From assembly GCF_039871975.1 (NCBI RefSeq), contig NZ_JBDPLL010000001.1: 64,000 nt of DNA; one strand, written 5' to 3'. The notes beneath the pieces are model-generated. The model was not told the DNA's origin and made no database searches. It saw nothing but the letters and a program-made list of their open reading frames with translations. Positions 45,750 through 54,584 of the stretch are shown here, piece after piece; position 1 is the first letter of the stretch, and each line of letters starts with the position of its first letter. Origin of the DNA: Trichormus_B sp936914905. Lineage in GTDB: Bacteria; Cyanobacteriota; Cyanobacteriia; Cyanobacteriales; Nostocaceae. A program made the position numbers and the translations under genes.

Positions 45750-47627
45750 ATGAGAACAAAACTGTTAAACAACCGCTATCAAGTTATCCAATTACTCGGT
45801 GCAGGTGGCTTTGGGAAAACCTCTCTTGCAGAAGATACCCATTTACCTTCTCGTCGTCGCTTTGTTATCAAAGAACTCAAGCCGATTAACAATGATCCAG
45901 AAACTTCTCAAATAATTCAACAACGGTTTGAAAGAGAAGCGGCTATTTTGGAAAATTTGGGAGAAACTAGTGATCAAATTCCCAAACTTTACGCTTATTT
46001 TCCAGAAAATGGTAAATTTTACCTTGTCCAAGAATGGATTGAAGGTCAAACGCTCACCAATATTATCCAATCAAAAGGTAAATTAAACGAAGCGATTGTT
46101 CGAGAAATTCTTTTAAGTTTGCTGTCAGTTTTAGATTATGTTCACAGCAAAGGTATCATTCATCGAGATATAAAACCAGATAATATAATCCTTCGCTCCC
46201 AAGATAATAAACCAGTTTTAATTGATTTCGGTGCTGTTAAAGAAACTATCCGTACAGTCATCAATCCTTCAGGAAATCCCGTACAATCCATAGTCATAGG
46301 TACACCAGGGTATATGCCCAGTGAGCAAGCTATCGGTCGTCCAGTGTATGCTACTGATATCTATAGTTTAGGCTTGACGGCAATTTATCTGCTCACAGGT
46401 AAACAACCCCAAGAGTTCGAAACTCATCCCCAAACGGGTCAAATACTTTGGCAACAATACGCTGCTGGTATATCACCAGAAATGTTACAGATACTTACTC
46501 AAGCTATTGAACCACGTCCGAGCGATCGCTATACCACAGCTAGTAAAATGCTCTATGCTTTAAAATATGGTCATAATACTGGTCATAATAATTATATTTC
46601 TTCCCATTCTCCCAGTACCCGCGCCACAATTAGTCTTAGCCCCCCTCCTTCTAGGAGCCAAACAAGCCAGCCAATCTATTCACCTGCAAGAACTCCTGTT
46701 ATCAGAGAAGTTAACAATCCTGCAAACGGGCAAAAAACCACTGTAATTGTTATTAGTTTGCTGGTAAGTAGTTTGATTGTTGGATTTGGAATATCTAACC
46801 GTCAGCCACAACCTTCTGCCCCAGTCCCTACTAACTCCACAGTCACAACAGAAACCCAGACTCCCACTGTTGTACTTACAAATTCCCCAGTTGCTAAGGA
46901 GGTTTCCCCAACACCAGTAATGACACCAACTCCTTCTACAGAACAGCAACTCATTTCTAATGCCTTACCAAAAACTAATTCTTCAGAGGTATTAACACCA
47001 CCAACAGTCGATGAACCCGTAATTCAAGATCCTCCCACTCCCACAGTCAGATCAACACCCGAAGTAGAAATACAACAACAGCAATCTCAGCCAGTTGTAG
47101 TTCCCACAGCCGAGCTATTTTCAGATTCCCAGAAAAAACCAGGTAAGAAAAGAAAAGAATTACCTGAACAGTTAGCCACCAACATCAGGCAAAGTGTACC
47201 AGCATTTCCCACAGGGACATCCAGAAGTAGTGTAGAAGCAGCACTGGGGAAACCAAAAAAAGATTTAAGGGGACTATGGTCGAATACCCGTGCTATCACT
47301 TATAAAGTAGTACCAAATCAAATTGATTTAGGCTACTTGTTTGACCGTGACACTGGAAGAATCAGGCAAACCGAAGCGGCTTTTGCTTCATCAGTAGATA
47401 ATCAAGTTATGCAAACAACCTTAAATGGTTTATTAGCTGGACAAGCCACAGCAGAAATTAAACAAGGACTCCAACAAATTCAACAGCGTCAGATAGATAA
47501 TTTTAAATTTACGAAAGGTTCTGTGAAAGGTCAAATAGTGCGGCAAAATTGTGATTTCATCTACATCAGTATTTGGGATGTAGATTTACATGATTTTGTG
47601 AATCCGTCAGACGCTAAACAATGTTAA
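45750..47627 (+). CDS. Serine/threonine protein kinase (membrane-anchored)
   Basis: 625 residues. The N-terminal Hanks-type kinase domain (about 10-275) has a glycine loop LLGAGGFGKTSLAED, VIKELK lysine, catalytic HRDIKPDNII, LIDFGAVKE and the GTPGYMPSEQA activation segment. A Pro/Ser/Thr linker leads to one transmembrane helix (about 331-349, VIVISLLVSSLIVGFGI). A second Pro/Thr-rich stalk follows, then a globular C-terminal sensor-like region (about 495-625; TGTSRSSVEAALGKPKKDLR, TYKVVPNQIDLGYLFDRDTG). The kinase faces the cytoplasm. The ligand is unknown. Confidence 0.93.
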   Translation: MRTKLLNNRYQVIQLLGAGGFGKTSLAEDTHLPSRRRFVIKELKPINNDPETSQIIQQRFEREAAILENLGETSDQIPKLYAYFPENGKFYLVQEWIEGQTLTNIIQSKGKLNEAIVREILLSLLSVLDYVHSKGIIHRDIKPDNIILRSQDNKPVLIDFGAVKETIRTVINPSGNPVQSIVIGTPGYMPSEQAIGRPVYATDIYSLGLTAIYLLTGKQPQEFETHPQTGQILWQQYAAGISPEMLQILTQAIEPRPSDRYTTASKMLYALKYGHNTGHNNYISSHSPSTRATISLSPPPSRSQTSQPIYSPARTPVIREVNNPANGQKTTVIVISLLVSSLIVGFGISNRQPQPSAPVPTNSTVTTETQTPTVVLTNSPVAKEVSPTPVMTPTPSTEQQLISNALPKTNSSEVLTPPTVDEPVIQDPPTPTVRSTPEVEIQQQQSQPVVVPTAELFSDSQKKPGKKRKELPEQLATNIRQSVPAFPTGTSRSSVEAALGKPKKDLRGLWSNTRAITYKVVPNQIDLGYLFDRDTGRIRQTEAAFASSVDNQVMQTTLNGLLAGQATAEIKQGLQQIQQRQIDNFKFTKGSVKGQIVRQNCDFIYISIWDVDLHDFVNPSDAKQC

Positions 47628-47651
47628 ACAAGTCAAAAATAAACATCAAAA

Positions 47652-47674
47652 AAGGAGTCTAAAAAAGACTCCTT
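47652..47674. terminator. Shared terminator between the kinase and rplL
   Basis: AAGGAGTCT/AGACTCCTT stem (9 bp) with a short A-rich loop. Reading on the minus strand it is followed by TTTTTTT, so it should end the rpl operon; the plus strand gene ends 24 bp before it. Confidence 0.85.
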
Positions 47675-47739
47675 AATTAACTAACTAATCATTCCTAATT
47701 CCTAATTACTGAATAATGCTAAGAATTAGCAATTACGAA

Positions 47740-48129
47740 TTACTTAATGACTACAGTACCACCAGCTTCAGCGATGCGTTTCTTGATGTCTTCAGCAGCA
47801 TCTTTAGCAATACCTTCTTTAACTGGCTTAGGAGCAGCTTCTACTAAGTCTTTAGCTTCTTTCAGACCTAAACCTGTGATTTCACGGACAATCTTCAGAA
47901 CTGCAATTTTCTTATCAGCAGGTACAGCTTCAAGAATTGCATCAAATTCGGTCTTTTCTTCTACAACTTCAGCAGCAGGAGCACCAGGAGGCGCTATCAT
48001 CATCATCCCACCAGCAGGTGCAGCAGCACTTACACCAAAAGCTTCTTCAATTTGCTTAACTAATTCAGAAGCTTCCAACAACGTCAAAGATTTCAATTGT
48101 TCTAAAATTTGCTCGGTTGCAGCAGACAT
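47740..48129 (-). CDS. rplL: 50S ribosomal protein L7/L12
   Basis: 129 residues. N-terminal dimerisation helices (MSAATEQILEQLKSLTLLEA), a flexible Ala/Pro/Gly hinge (AAAPAGGMMMIAPPGAPAA) and the C-terminal factor-binding domain (KIAVLKIVREITGLGLKEAK ... GGTVVIK). The start is the ATG at 48129; the longer frame upstream is not family-like. It forms the ribosomal stalk with L10 and lies 99 bp downstream of rplJ. Confidence 0.98.
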   Translation of the reverse strand: MSAATEQILEQLKSLTLLEASELVKQIEEAFGVSAAAPAGGMMMIAPPGAPAAEVVEEKTEFDAILEAVPADKKIAVLKIVREITGLGLKEAKDLVEAAPKPVKEGIAKDAAEDIKKRIAEAGGTVVIK

Positions 48130-48228
48130 GGATATACTCCTAAAAAAAATTTTGATTTGTTTTCTGTCAGTTTTCATTAGTCATTAGTTATTAGTTGTTA
48201 CTAACAGCGTTTAACTAATGAAAAAGTT

Positions 48229-48780
48229 TCATTCAGCAGCAGTTTCAGTGCTACCGCCATTTTCTTTATCAGAAACAGCCTGAACAGCGCGAGCTAAGGA
48301 ACTGGGAACCTCGTTGATACCCACAGCAACTTTGGTAGCCAAAGCGTTGATAGATCCAGCAATTTGCGCCATAAGTTGTTCCTTAGATGGCAAGTCTCCT
48401 AAAGCCTTGATATCTGCTTCTTTCAGCAGGCGACCGTCCATAACACCGCCACGAAGTTCTGTCTTCTTGGCAGTTTTTTGGAATTCTTGGTAAGCCTTAA
48501 TTGCTGAAGAGAAATCTTCTTTAACTAGCAAAAAGGCAGACGAACCTTTTAGTAGTTCTGACAAAGGTTGCCATTTTTCATCTTCCTGAATAGCGATACC
48601 CATAAAGGTGTTTTTAGCCACCTTACAAACAGTGCCACTAGGACGTAAAAGCCGCCTTAAGTCGCTGATTTCTGCAACTGTTAGACCTTGGTAATCAATT
48701 ACTAGTGCTAAAGTTGACTCGCCCAAAGTTCCTTTGAGGTCAGCTACTATCTCTTTCTTGTTTTCTAACGTTCGACCCAT
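48229..48780 (-). CDS. rplJ: 50S ribosomal protein L10
   Basis: 183 residues starting MGRTLENKKEIVADLKGTLG. VIDYQGLTVAEISDLRRLLR and the conserved KVAKNTFMGIA are followed by the C-terminal helix that binds L7/L12. It is preceded by a recognisable L10 leader RNA, so it is probably controlled by binding of the L10-L12 complex to its own mRNA. Confidence 0.98.
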   Translation of the reverse strand: MGRTLENKKEIVADLKGTLGESTLALVIDYQGLTVAEISDLRRLLRPSGTVCKVAKNTFMGIAIQEDEKWQPLSELLKGSSAFLLVKEDFSSAIKAYQEFQKTAKKTELRGGVMDGRLLKEADIKALGDLPSKEQLMAQIAGSINALATKVAVGINEVPSSLARAVQAVSDKENGGSTETAAE

Positions 48781-48879
48781 TATGTTTTCACCTCCAAGGG
48801 CAAAATCTTATTCAGTTATCAGTTATCAGTTATCACTTTTAACTGTTCACTGTTTACAGTTGACTGACCTGCAGAAAAC

Positions 48880-49025
48880 AATAAACCCCGGCTATCTTAG
48901 CCGGGGTTTCACAGAGGTACTTTTTATGCTGTTGTTCTCACATTGTTGTTGAGCAAACTTCAGTCAGTTAAAATTAACCTCGGCAGGATCTTAAGCTGTT
49001 AGCACCTGCTGTCTCCGGCTTTGCT
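48880..49025 (-). ncRNA. Ribosomal protein L10 leader with attenuator hairpin
   Basis: On the minus strand, about 49011-48978 contains AGACAGCAGGTGCTAACAGC followed by TTAAGATCCTGCCGAGG, the conserved L10-binding kink-turn element of the L10 leader family. About 70 nt further comes a strong hairpin AACCCCGGCTA/TAGCCGGGGTT (48884-48908) and T-rich sequence, a plausible attenuation terminator. It sits between rplA and rplJ, where such leaders occur. Confidence 0.85.
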
Positions 49026-49126
49026 TATTCAATTTTGGATTTTGAATCTTGGATTTGAGACTAAAAGTTGATAATTAGGAGAAAATTCACTTCTCTATTT
49101 ACCAAATCTCAATCTAAAATCTAAAA

Positions 49127-49843
49127 TTATGCAGCTTCAGTCAGTTGTAAATCTCTTAGGGCGCTGATGTCGATTTTAATCGAAGGCCCCATGGTGGCAG
49201 AGACGTAGAATGTACGCCAGTAACGGCCTTTTGCTCCTGAAGGACGGTTACGATCAATTGTCTCTTGCAATGCTTTGAGGTTGATTAACAAATCTTCTGG
49301 CGCGAAGGATGCCTTACCAAACATAACATGGACAATACCAGTCCGATCAGCACGGAATTCCAATTTACCCGCTTTGAATTCTGCGATCGCACCAGCAACA
49401 TCAGTTGTCACTGTACCACCTTTGGGTGATGGCATCAAACCACGAGGACCAAGCAACTTACCAAGTTTTGCCACCATTGGCATAACATCAGGTGTGGCAA
49501 TTAGCTTGTCAAAATCCATCATGCCTTTTTGAATTTGATCAATCAGTTCTTCTGAACCAGCTATGTCAGCACCTGCATTAGTGGCTTCTGTTACCTTTTC
49601 GCCTCTAGCGATAACTGCCACACGGACTATTTGTCCTGTACCCTTAGGCAGTGCTACTGTTGTTCGCAACTGTTGATCTGTATACTTGGGGTCAATTCCT
49701 AGCCGGATATGAGCTTCTGCGGCTTCAGCGAATTTAGCCGTTGCTGTCTCTTTTAACAGAGCCAAAGCTTCTAAGGGTGTATAATCCCGATCTTCTACTT
49801 TGTCTTGCAACGCCTGTAAACGGCGTGATATTCTCTTTCCCAT
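49127..49843 (-). CDS. rplA: 50S ribosomal protein L1
   Basis: 238 residues: MGKRISRRLQALQDKVEDRD, EAHIRLGIDPKYTDQQLRTT, VALPKGTGQIVRVAV, the signature MPMVAKLGKLLGPRGLMPSP and KGGTVTTDVAGAI, ending ISALRDLQLTEA. It binds 23S rRNA at the L1 stalk and can repress its own operon. It lies 115 bp downstream of rplK. Confidence 0.98.
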   Translation of the reverse strand: MGKRISRRLQALQDKVEDRDYTPLEALALLKETATAKFAEAAEAHIRLGIDPKYTDQQLRTTVALPKGTGQIVRVAVIARGEKVTEATNAGADIAGSEELIDQIQKGMMDFDKLIATPDVMPMVAKLGKLLGPRGLMPSPKGGTVTTDVAGAIAEFKAGKLEFRADRTGIVHVMFGKASFAPEDLLINLKALQETIDRNRPSGAKGRYWRTFYVSATMGPSIKIDISALRDLQLTEAA

Positions 49844-49958
49844 TTTTTCCTCCTGGGGTTATATCGAAGTTTCTCACCTCTCCCCCAATACAATTCTTTT
49901 ATTAGTCAGTTGTCAGTTGTTCAGTTGTTATGTACTGTCACCTGTCACCTGTCACGTA

Positions 49959-50384
49959 TTAATCTGTGATAGTAACACCCATGTTCTTAGCTGTTCCTGC
50001 CACAATATTCATTGCTGCGTCAATGTCGTTAGCATTGAGGTCAGGAAGTTTGGTTTGGGCGATTTCCTTTAATTGAGCTTTACTAATGCTCCCAACTTTC
50101 TTTTTGTTGGGTTCATTAGAACCTCGTTCAATTTTCGCTGCTTTGCGAATCAAAACTGATGCTGGGGGTGTTTTGAGTACAAATGTAAAACTCCGGTCTT
50201 CGAAAACCGAAATTTCTACGGGTATCACCATTCCAGCTTGGTCTGCTGTTTTGGCGTTGTACTCTTTGCAGAACATCATGATGTTAACCCCGTGTTGACC
50301 TAATGCTGGGCCTACTGGCGGTGCTGGGTTGGCTTTTCCAGCATTCAGGGCCAGTTTAATGACCGCTACTACTTTCTTCGCCAT
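49959..50384 (-). CDS. rplK: 50S ribosomal protein L11
   Basis: 141 residues: MAKKVVAVIKLALNAGKANP, PPVGPALGQHGVNIMMFCKE, the rRNA-binding C-terminal SVFEDRSFTFVLKTPPASVL, and the final LNANDIDAAMNIVAGTAKNM. It forms the GTPase-associated centre. It begins 6 bp after the nusG stop codon, so the two genes are co-transcribed. Confidence 0.98.
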   Translation of the reverse strand: MAKKVVAVIKLALNAGKANPAPPVGPALGQHGVNIMMFCKEYNAKTADQAGMVIPVEISVFEDRSFTFVLKTPPASVLIRKAAKIERGSNEPNKKKVGSISKAQLKEIAQTKLPDLNANDIDAAMNIVAGTAKNMGVTITD

Positions 50385-50390
50385 TTGGAT

Positions 50391-51020
50391 TTAGCTCTGT
50401 TTTTCTACCTGATTAAATTCCAATTCTACTGGTGTATCTCGTCCAAAAATCGAGAGCAGAGCTTTTAGCTTACTCCGTTCTGGCGAAACTTCAATCACCT
50501 CGCCTTCAAAGTCCTTAAATGGACCAGAAAGTACCATTATCTTATCACCTGTAGCCATATCAATTTTGACTACTGGCTCTTGTTCACTGGTTTGTTTGAA
50601 TATACGTTCTACTTCTGAGTTACTCAGGGGTACTGGTTTAACGTGACCCCGACCCTTGCCGGTACCACGTTTTTGTTCTGCTCCCACAAAGTTAATTACA
50701 TGAGTAGTGTTGCGTACCACCTGCCAGGTGTCATCATTCAACATCATCCGCACCAGCACATAACCAGGAAAGACTTTCTCTTCCGAGGGCTGGCGTTTAC
50801 CATCCTTACGGATTTTTACCGTTGGTGTGTGGGGGATTTCCACTTGAATGATTTTGTCAGCAACATCAAAGGTTTGGATGCGCTGCTCTAAGTTTGTCTT
50901 CACGCGCTTTTCACAACCAGAGGCTACTTGCACCGCATACCAGCGGGCTTCTTTTATCGCTGCTTCGAGTGCTTCCTCTGACTGTAAAGCATCCCGTGGT
51001 TCGTCTGTTGCAGAAGTCAT
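50391..51020 (-). CDS. nusG: Transcription termination/antitermination protein NusG
   Basis: 209 residues. The NGN domain (ARWYAVQVASGCEKRVKTNL ... FPGYVLVRMMLNDDTWQVVR) and the C-terminal KOW domain (KIMVLSGPFKDFEGEVIEVS) are both present. The ATG at 51020 (MTSATDEPRDALQ) is chosen because it overlaps the secE stop codon in TGATG; the longer frame to 51143 reads through secE in another frame. It modulates pausing and termination by RNA polymerase. Confidence 0.97.
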   Translation of the reverse strand: MTSATDEPRDALQSEEALEAAIKEARWYAVQVASGCEKRVKTNLEQRIQTFDVADKIIQVEIPHTPTVKIRKDGKRQPSEEKVFPGYVLVRMMLNDDTWQVVRNTTHVINFVGAEQKRGTGKGRGHVKPVPLSNSEVERIFKQTSEQEPVVKIDMATGDKIMVLSGPFKDFEGEVIEVSPERSKLKALLSIFGRDTPVELEFNQVEKQS

Positions 51021-51250
51021 CAGAATACCTGTTTTGCTGCCCAAGCAAACAATCCATCGACCAAATATATCAAAGATGCGGAGAGTGTCACCATTAATAA
51101 CACAGCTGCTGATTCGCTCACCAACTGCTTCCGACTGGGCCAAACCACTTTTTCAAGTTCTTCTTTTGTTCCTTGGAAGAAATTGTTTAAGCTAAACCCA
51201 TTTCCAGTTTCTGGCATTTCTGCTTCGTTTTTCTTGGCCACGGTCGTCAT
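51020..51250 (-). CDS. secE: Preprotein translocase subunit SecE
   Basis: 76 residues: a charged N-terminus, the conserved amphipathic NNFFQGTKEELEKVVWPSRK (E-x-x-K-V-x-W-P) and a single C-terminal transmembrane helix (AVLLMVTLSASLIYLVDGLF). An essential clamp of the SecYEG channel. Its TGA overlaps the nusG ATG by one base, which suggests translational coupling. Confidence 0.97.
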   Translation of the reverse strand: MTTVAKKNEAEMPETGNGFSLNNFFQGTKEELEKVVWPSRKQLVSESAAVLLMVTLSASLIYLVDGLFAWAAKQVF

Positions 51251-51765
51251 ACTCCCCGTTTCTTACATAGCTACAGTTCATAATGCCATACCAAAATATG
51301 GACATTATATTTTGTACTGATGATTCATGAATCATCCCTTCTTAGTAAGGCTTTCGCAATGCTAAACCTTCTCACAGGCGAACTGCTCGCCTATACTATC
51401 CTTAATTCTATTTTGGGGGACACTCGGACTAAATTTACCCTTATCCTTTAAGACTGTTTCTTATCAACCATGTTTTCTTGCTCTTATACGTAAGTTTAAG
51501 TTTTTTTATAGCGATTAACGCTTCTTTCTTGTAGTAGCAGGACTTTCACCCTTTGGTTTGATAGTCAGTCTTATGTTGGATGTTCAGGATAAAAGTATTG
51601 AATAATTTGAACACCTTGTTATTTTGCATCAAGGTTTACAGGTTTAACCTATCTTATGGAAAAAAGAAAGCTGCAAGTAAAAAATAATTAGACCCGAAAT
51701 AACCAACGCTGGATGCTATTTTAGCAGTTGCGTTTTTGTTTCGGGCTATATTTTTTGCTTTTGAG
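51251..51765. other. Spacer between trnW and secE
   Basis: No gene is seen in 515 bp. It presumably carries the promoter of the secE-nusG-rplK-rplA transcript; I could not define -35/-10 boxes with confidence. Confidence 0.45.
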
Positions 51766-51838
51766 CGCGCCCTGGAGGACTTGAACCCCCGACATCAGGT
51801 TTTGGAGACCTGCGTTCTACCAACTGAACTAAGAGCGC
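51766..51838 (-). tRNA. trnW: tRNA-Trp (anticodon CCA)
   Basis: 73 nt. The acceptor stem GCGCTCT/AGGGCGC has only G-U as non-Watson-Crick pairs. The D arm contains TTAGTTCAGTTGGTAGAA, the anticodon loop CTCCAAA has CCA, and the T arm GGGGGTTCAAGTCCTCC carries the invariant TTC. CCA is not encoded. Its place between rplS and secE is conserved in cyanobacteria. Confidence 0.97.
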
Positions 51839-51986
51839 ACAAGCTGTCTTTGTTTCAGTGATTGCGCTGAACTTTTTTAGTCTAACACAACTTCTTTGTG
51901 ATTGAAATTTAATTTTGTAGAAAAAGCAAATTAGCGGCAGATGCCGCTTATAGATTGAAATTCCTCTCCTGCTAGGACAGAGTGAA

Positions 51987-52349
51987 TCACAGTGCGCGGT
52001 CAAACCGTTGCTTAATCCGGGTGGCCTTACCGACGCGATCGCGCAAATAATATAGTTTAGCGCGTCTTACTCTACCACGACGCAAGACTTTGATGTTGTC
52101 AATACGAGGAGAGTGCAACAAAAATACACGCTCAACGCCAACACCTTGAAAAACGCGACGGACGGTGATTGTTTCATTGATTCCACCATTGCGTTTAGCG
52201 ATTACCACTCCTTCATAGGGTTGGACGCGGAATTTTTCGCCTTCCTTAATTTTGACTCCTACCCGTACTGTATCACCTACATAAATGTCAGGTAGGTCGG
52301 ATTTGATGTGTTCCGCTTCTATATATCTTATAATCTCTTGAGCGTTCAT
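51987..52349 (-). CDS. rplS: 50S ribosomal protein L19
   Basis: 120 residues: IYVGDTVRVGVKIKEGEKFR, VQPYEGVVIAKRNGG, the signature TVRRVFQGVGVERVFLLHSP and the basic C-terminus RRGRVRRAKLYYLRDRVGKA. It sits at the 30S-50S interface. It lies upstream of trnW in the same orientation. Confidence 0.97.
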   Translation of the reverse strand: MNAQEIIRYIEAEHIKSDLPDIYVGDTVRVGVKIKEGEKFRVQPYEGVVIAKRNGGINETITVRRVFQGVGVERVFLLHSPRIDNIKVLRRGRVRRAKLYYLRDRVGKATRIKQRFDRAL

Positions 52350-52878
52350 AATCTTTTAATTTCCTGAAAAAACCCACGATCATCAATTATAAATCTATAA
52401 CTGCCTGAGATTCCAGATATTATTGTTGATTTTTTTCTGGTATGTGTAACCAGTTAAAGATTCTTGCTTCCTTATACTATCCTTATAGTATAGTTTTGCT
52501 ACTACGGTACAGATAGAAATATGCATGAATAATACTGTGTATTAGCCTAGAATCTAGGGTTTGAGCCATTACTCTGAGATGCTTGACTACGCTGCGCTAC
52601 GTACCCTGCGGAAAGCAAGGTACAGCATGACTTTTCAAACATCCTCTGATCAGTTTTTGAATTTATTGAATTTATTTATGCTGGATGTGATTTTAATTGC
52701 CATATTCTTTGTAAAGAATGTAAGCATTCAGCTATCAGCAGTCAGTTCGTTCAGGCTAACGCCAAAAATACCTATTTGATAATTAACCAATTTCTCAAAC
52801 ATTCTGACTCCTGACTCCTGAATTCTTACGAAAAAATACTACATTGAATTAAATAAGCCTGATTATTTTTATTTAATA
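52350..52878. other. Gene-free stretch with repeats
   Basis: The frame 52561-52779 lies over a structured repeat (about 52585-52632, related to those near 26565 and 42865) and is not called. CTGACTC heptamers occur near 52805. No gene is seen. Confidence 0.5.
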
Positions 52879-53042
52879 GACCTCTGGCATAATTAATTTT
52901 ATGTTATAATGGGGGTTATCTTTGTTTTAGCCAAAAGTTAGAGTTACACACTTATGTTTGAATTAGCGAGCGCAAAGAATACCAAAAATACATAAAATCT
53001 AAAACTCTCTATCATACCACGGAAACAATTTTGCAAGAGGTC
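52879..53042 (+). mobile_element. MITE copy 4 (TA-flanked, 164 bp)
   Basis: The left end GACCTCTGGCA and right end TGCAAGAGGTC have TA on both sides and the same body as copies 1-3. It is non-coding. The 315 bp that follow, up to the glycosyltransferase gene, show nothing recognisable. Confidence 0.87.
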
Positions 53043-53357
53043 TAATCTAGACCAGAGAATTAAATCCAATAACAATATACTTCTCTAGGAACAGAAAAAA
53101 TATAATAACGCTGTATATGATATAGCAGAAATAGAAGTTTCCATCACATACAACTTATGAATAAGGAACATGATACCTAGTCAGTCCTATAAGTTGGAAG
53201 TAGTCAAGGCTAATAGAAAAATCGTGGATAAAATACTCATTGTTTTTAATTAATCTGTCACTTCAATCACATATTACTTCCTTACTTCTCTTCAGTTACA
53301 TTTCTTACTTTTTAAATTGGTAGGAGTAATTGTTAAAATTTAACACCTGTTTTCAAG

Positions 53358-54419
53358 ATGATGCGAATAATACATATATTGAACCATGTTCAAGAAATTG
53401 GAAATGGAATTGTCAACGTAGCTATAGATTTAGCCTGTTTACAGGCCAAGAATGGTGATGATGTAGCAGTAATATCTGGTGGGGGAGAATATGAAATTTT
53501 ATTGGATAGATTTGGTGTTAAACACCACAAGATAAACCAAAATCGTCAGCCTATAAATATTGTACAAGCAGCATTATCTTTTCGGGAAATTATACAAAAA
53601 TTTCAGCCTGATATTGTTCATGCCCACATGATGACTGGAATAGTTTTAGCTAGTATTTTGAGATTCAGAAATAAGTATGCTTTAGTTTCCACAGTACACA
53701 ATGAATTTCAGCGTGCTAGTTTATTGATGGGTTTGGCAGATAGGGTAATTGCTGTTAGTAAGGCCGTGCAAATTTCGATGATGCAACGTGGTATACCAGA
53801 GAATAAATTACGGGTAGTACGGAATGGTACTTTGGGAAGTCCCCGCACAAGGCAAATCTCGGATTATCAACCTTTAAAATTACAACAACCTGCGATCACC
53901 ACTGTAGCAGGTATGTATAAACGTAAAGGTATAAATGAGTTAATTACTGCTTTTGAAAAAATTGCCTTAGACTTTCCCACAACACATCTTTATTTAGTGG
54001 GAGATGGACCAGATAGAGAGATATTTAAAGAACAAGCAAAATCAACTGGCCTAGGCGATCAGATTCATTTTGAAGGTTTTCAAACAGAGCCACAACGTTA
54101 TTTATTAGCTTGTGATATTTTCGTTCTGGCTTCTCATCGAGATCCATGTCCCTTAGTAATTTCAGAAGCAAGGGAGGCTGGTATTGCTATTATTGCTACA
54201 GAAATAGACGGTATCCCAGAAGCTTTGGACAATGGACAAGCTGGGGTTTTAGTACCAGCTAAAGATAGTCAAGCTTTAGCTGAAGCATTAGTAAATTTAT
54301 TAAGTAATCCAGACAAATTGCAAGGTTGGAAACATCGCGCACAGGAAAATTTAGAATTGCTTAATGTTGTGCGTGTGTATCAGGAAACTTTAGCAGTGTA
54401 TCAAGAATTAGTGAATTAA
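53358..54419 (+). CDS. Family 4 glycosyltransferase
   Basis: 353 residues, GT-B fold. The N-terminal domain starts MRIIHILNHVQEIGNGIVNV and contains FQPDIVHAHMMTGIV. The C-terminal donor domain has VAGMYKRKGINELITAFEKI, YLVGDGPDREIFKE and the E-x7-E motif CPLVISEAREAG followed by ATEIDGIPEALDNGQAGVLV. It is a cytoplasmic or peripheral enzyme transferring a nucleotide-sugar to a glycan or lipid acceptor that cannot be named. It is isolated, with no other glycan genes nearby. The second Met is the likely family start. Confidence 0.88.
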   Translation: MMRIIHILNHVQEIGNGIVNVAIDLACLQAKNGDDVAVISGGGEYEILLDRFGVKHHKINQNRQPINIVQAALSFREIIQKFQPDIVHAHMMTGIVLASILRFRNKYALVSTVHNEFQRASLLMGLADRVIAVSKAVQISMMQRGIPENKLRVVRNGTLGSPRTRQISDYQPLKLQQPAITTVAGMYKRKGINELITAFEKIALDFPTTHLYLVGDGPDREIFKEQAKSTGLGDQIHFEGFQTEPQRYLLACDIFVLASHRDPCPLVISEAREAGIAIIATEIDGIPEALDNGQAGVLVPAKDSQALAEALVNLLSNPDKLQGWKHRAQENLELLNVVRVYQETLAVYQELVN

Positions 54420-54534
54420 ATTGGTAAGAATTCAGGAATGAGAATATTTGAGAAATCGATTAATTATCAATAGGTATTTCTGGCGTTAGCCTGAAAAAGC
54501 TGACTGCTGATAGCTGAATTCTTAATTAAATTGA

Positions 54535-54565
54535 GATCCCCGGCTTCTTAAAGAAATTAGGGATC
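54535..54565. terminator. Convergent hairpin between glycosyltransferase and RND genes
   Basis: GATCCC/GGGATC outer stem with an inner TTCTT/AAGAA pairing. It lies between two convergent stop codons (54419 and 54585) and is followed by TTGTTT. Confidence 0.55.
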
Positions 54566-54584
54566 TTGTTTCTAAATTTCTAAA

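Noticed and set aside
52561..52779. 72-codon plus-strand frame
   Set aside because: Lies over a dispersed structured repeat and STRR, with no start context.
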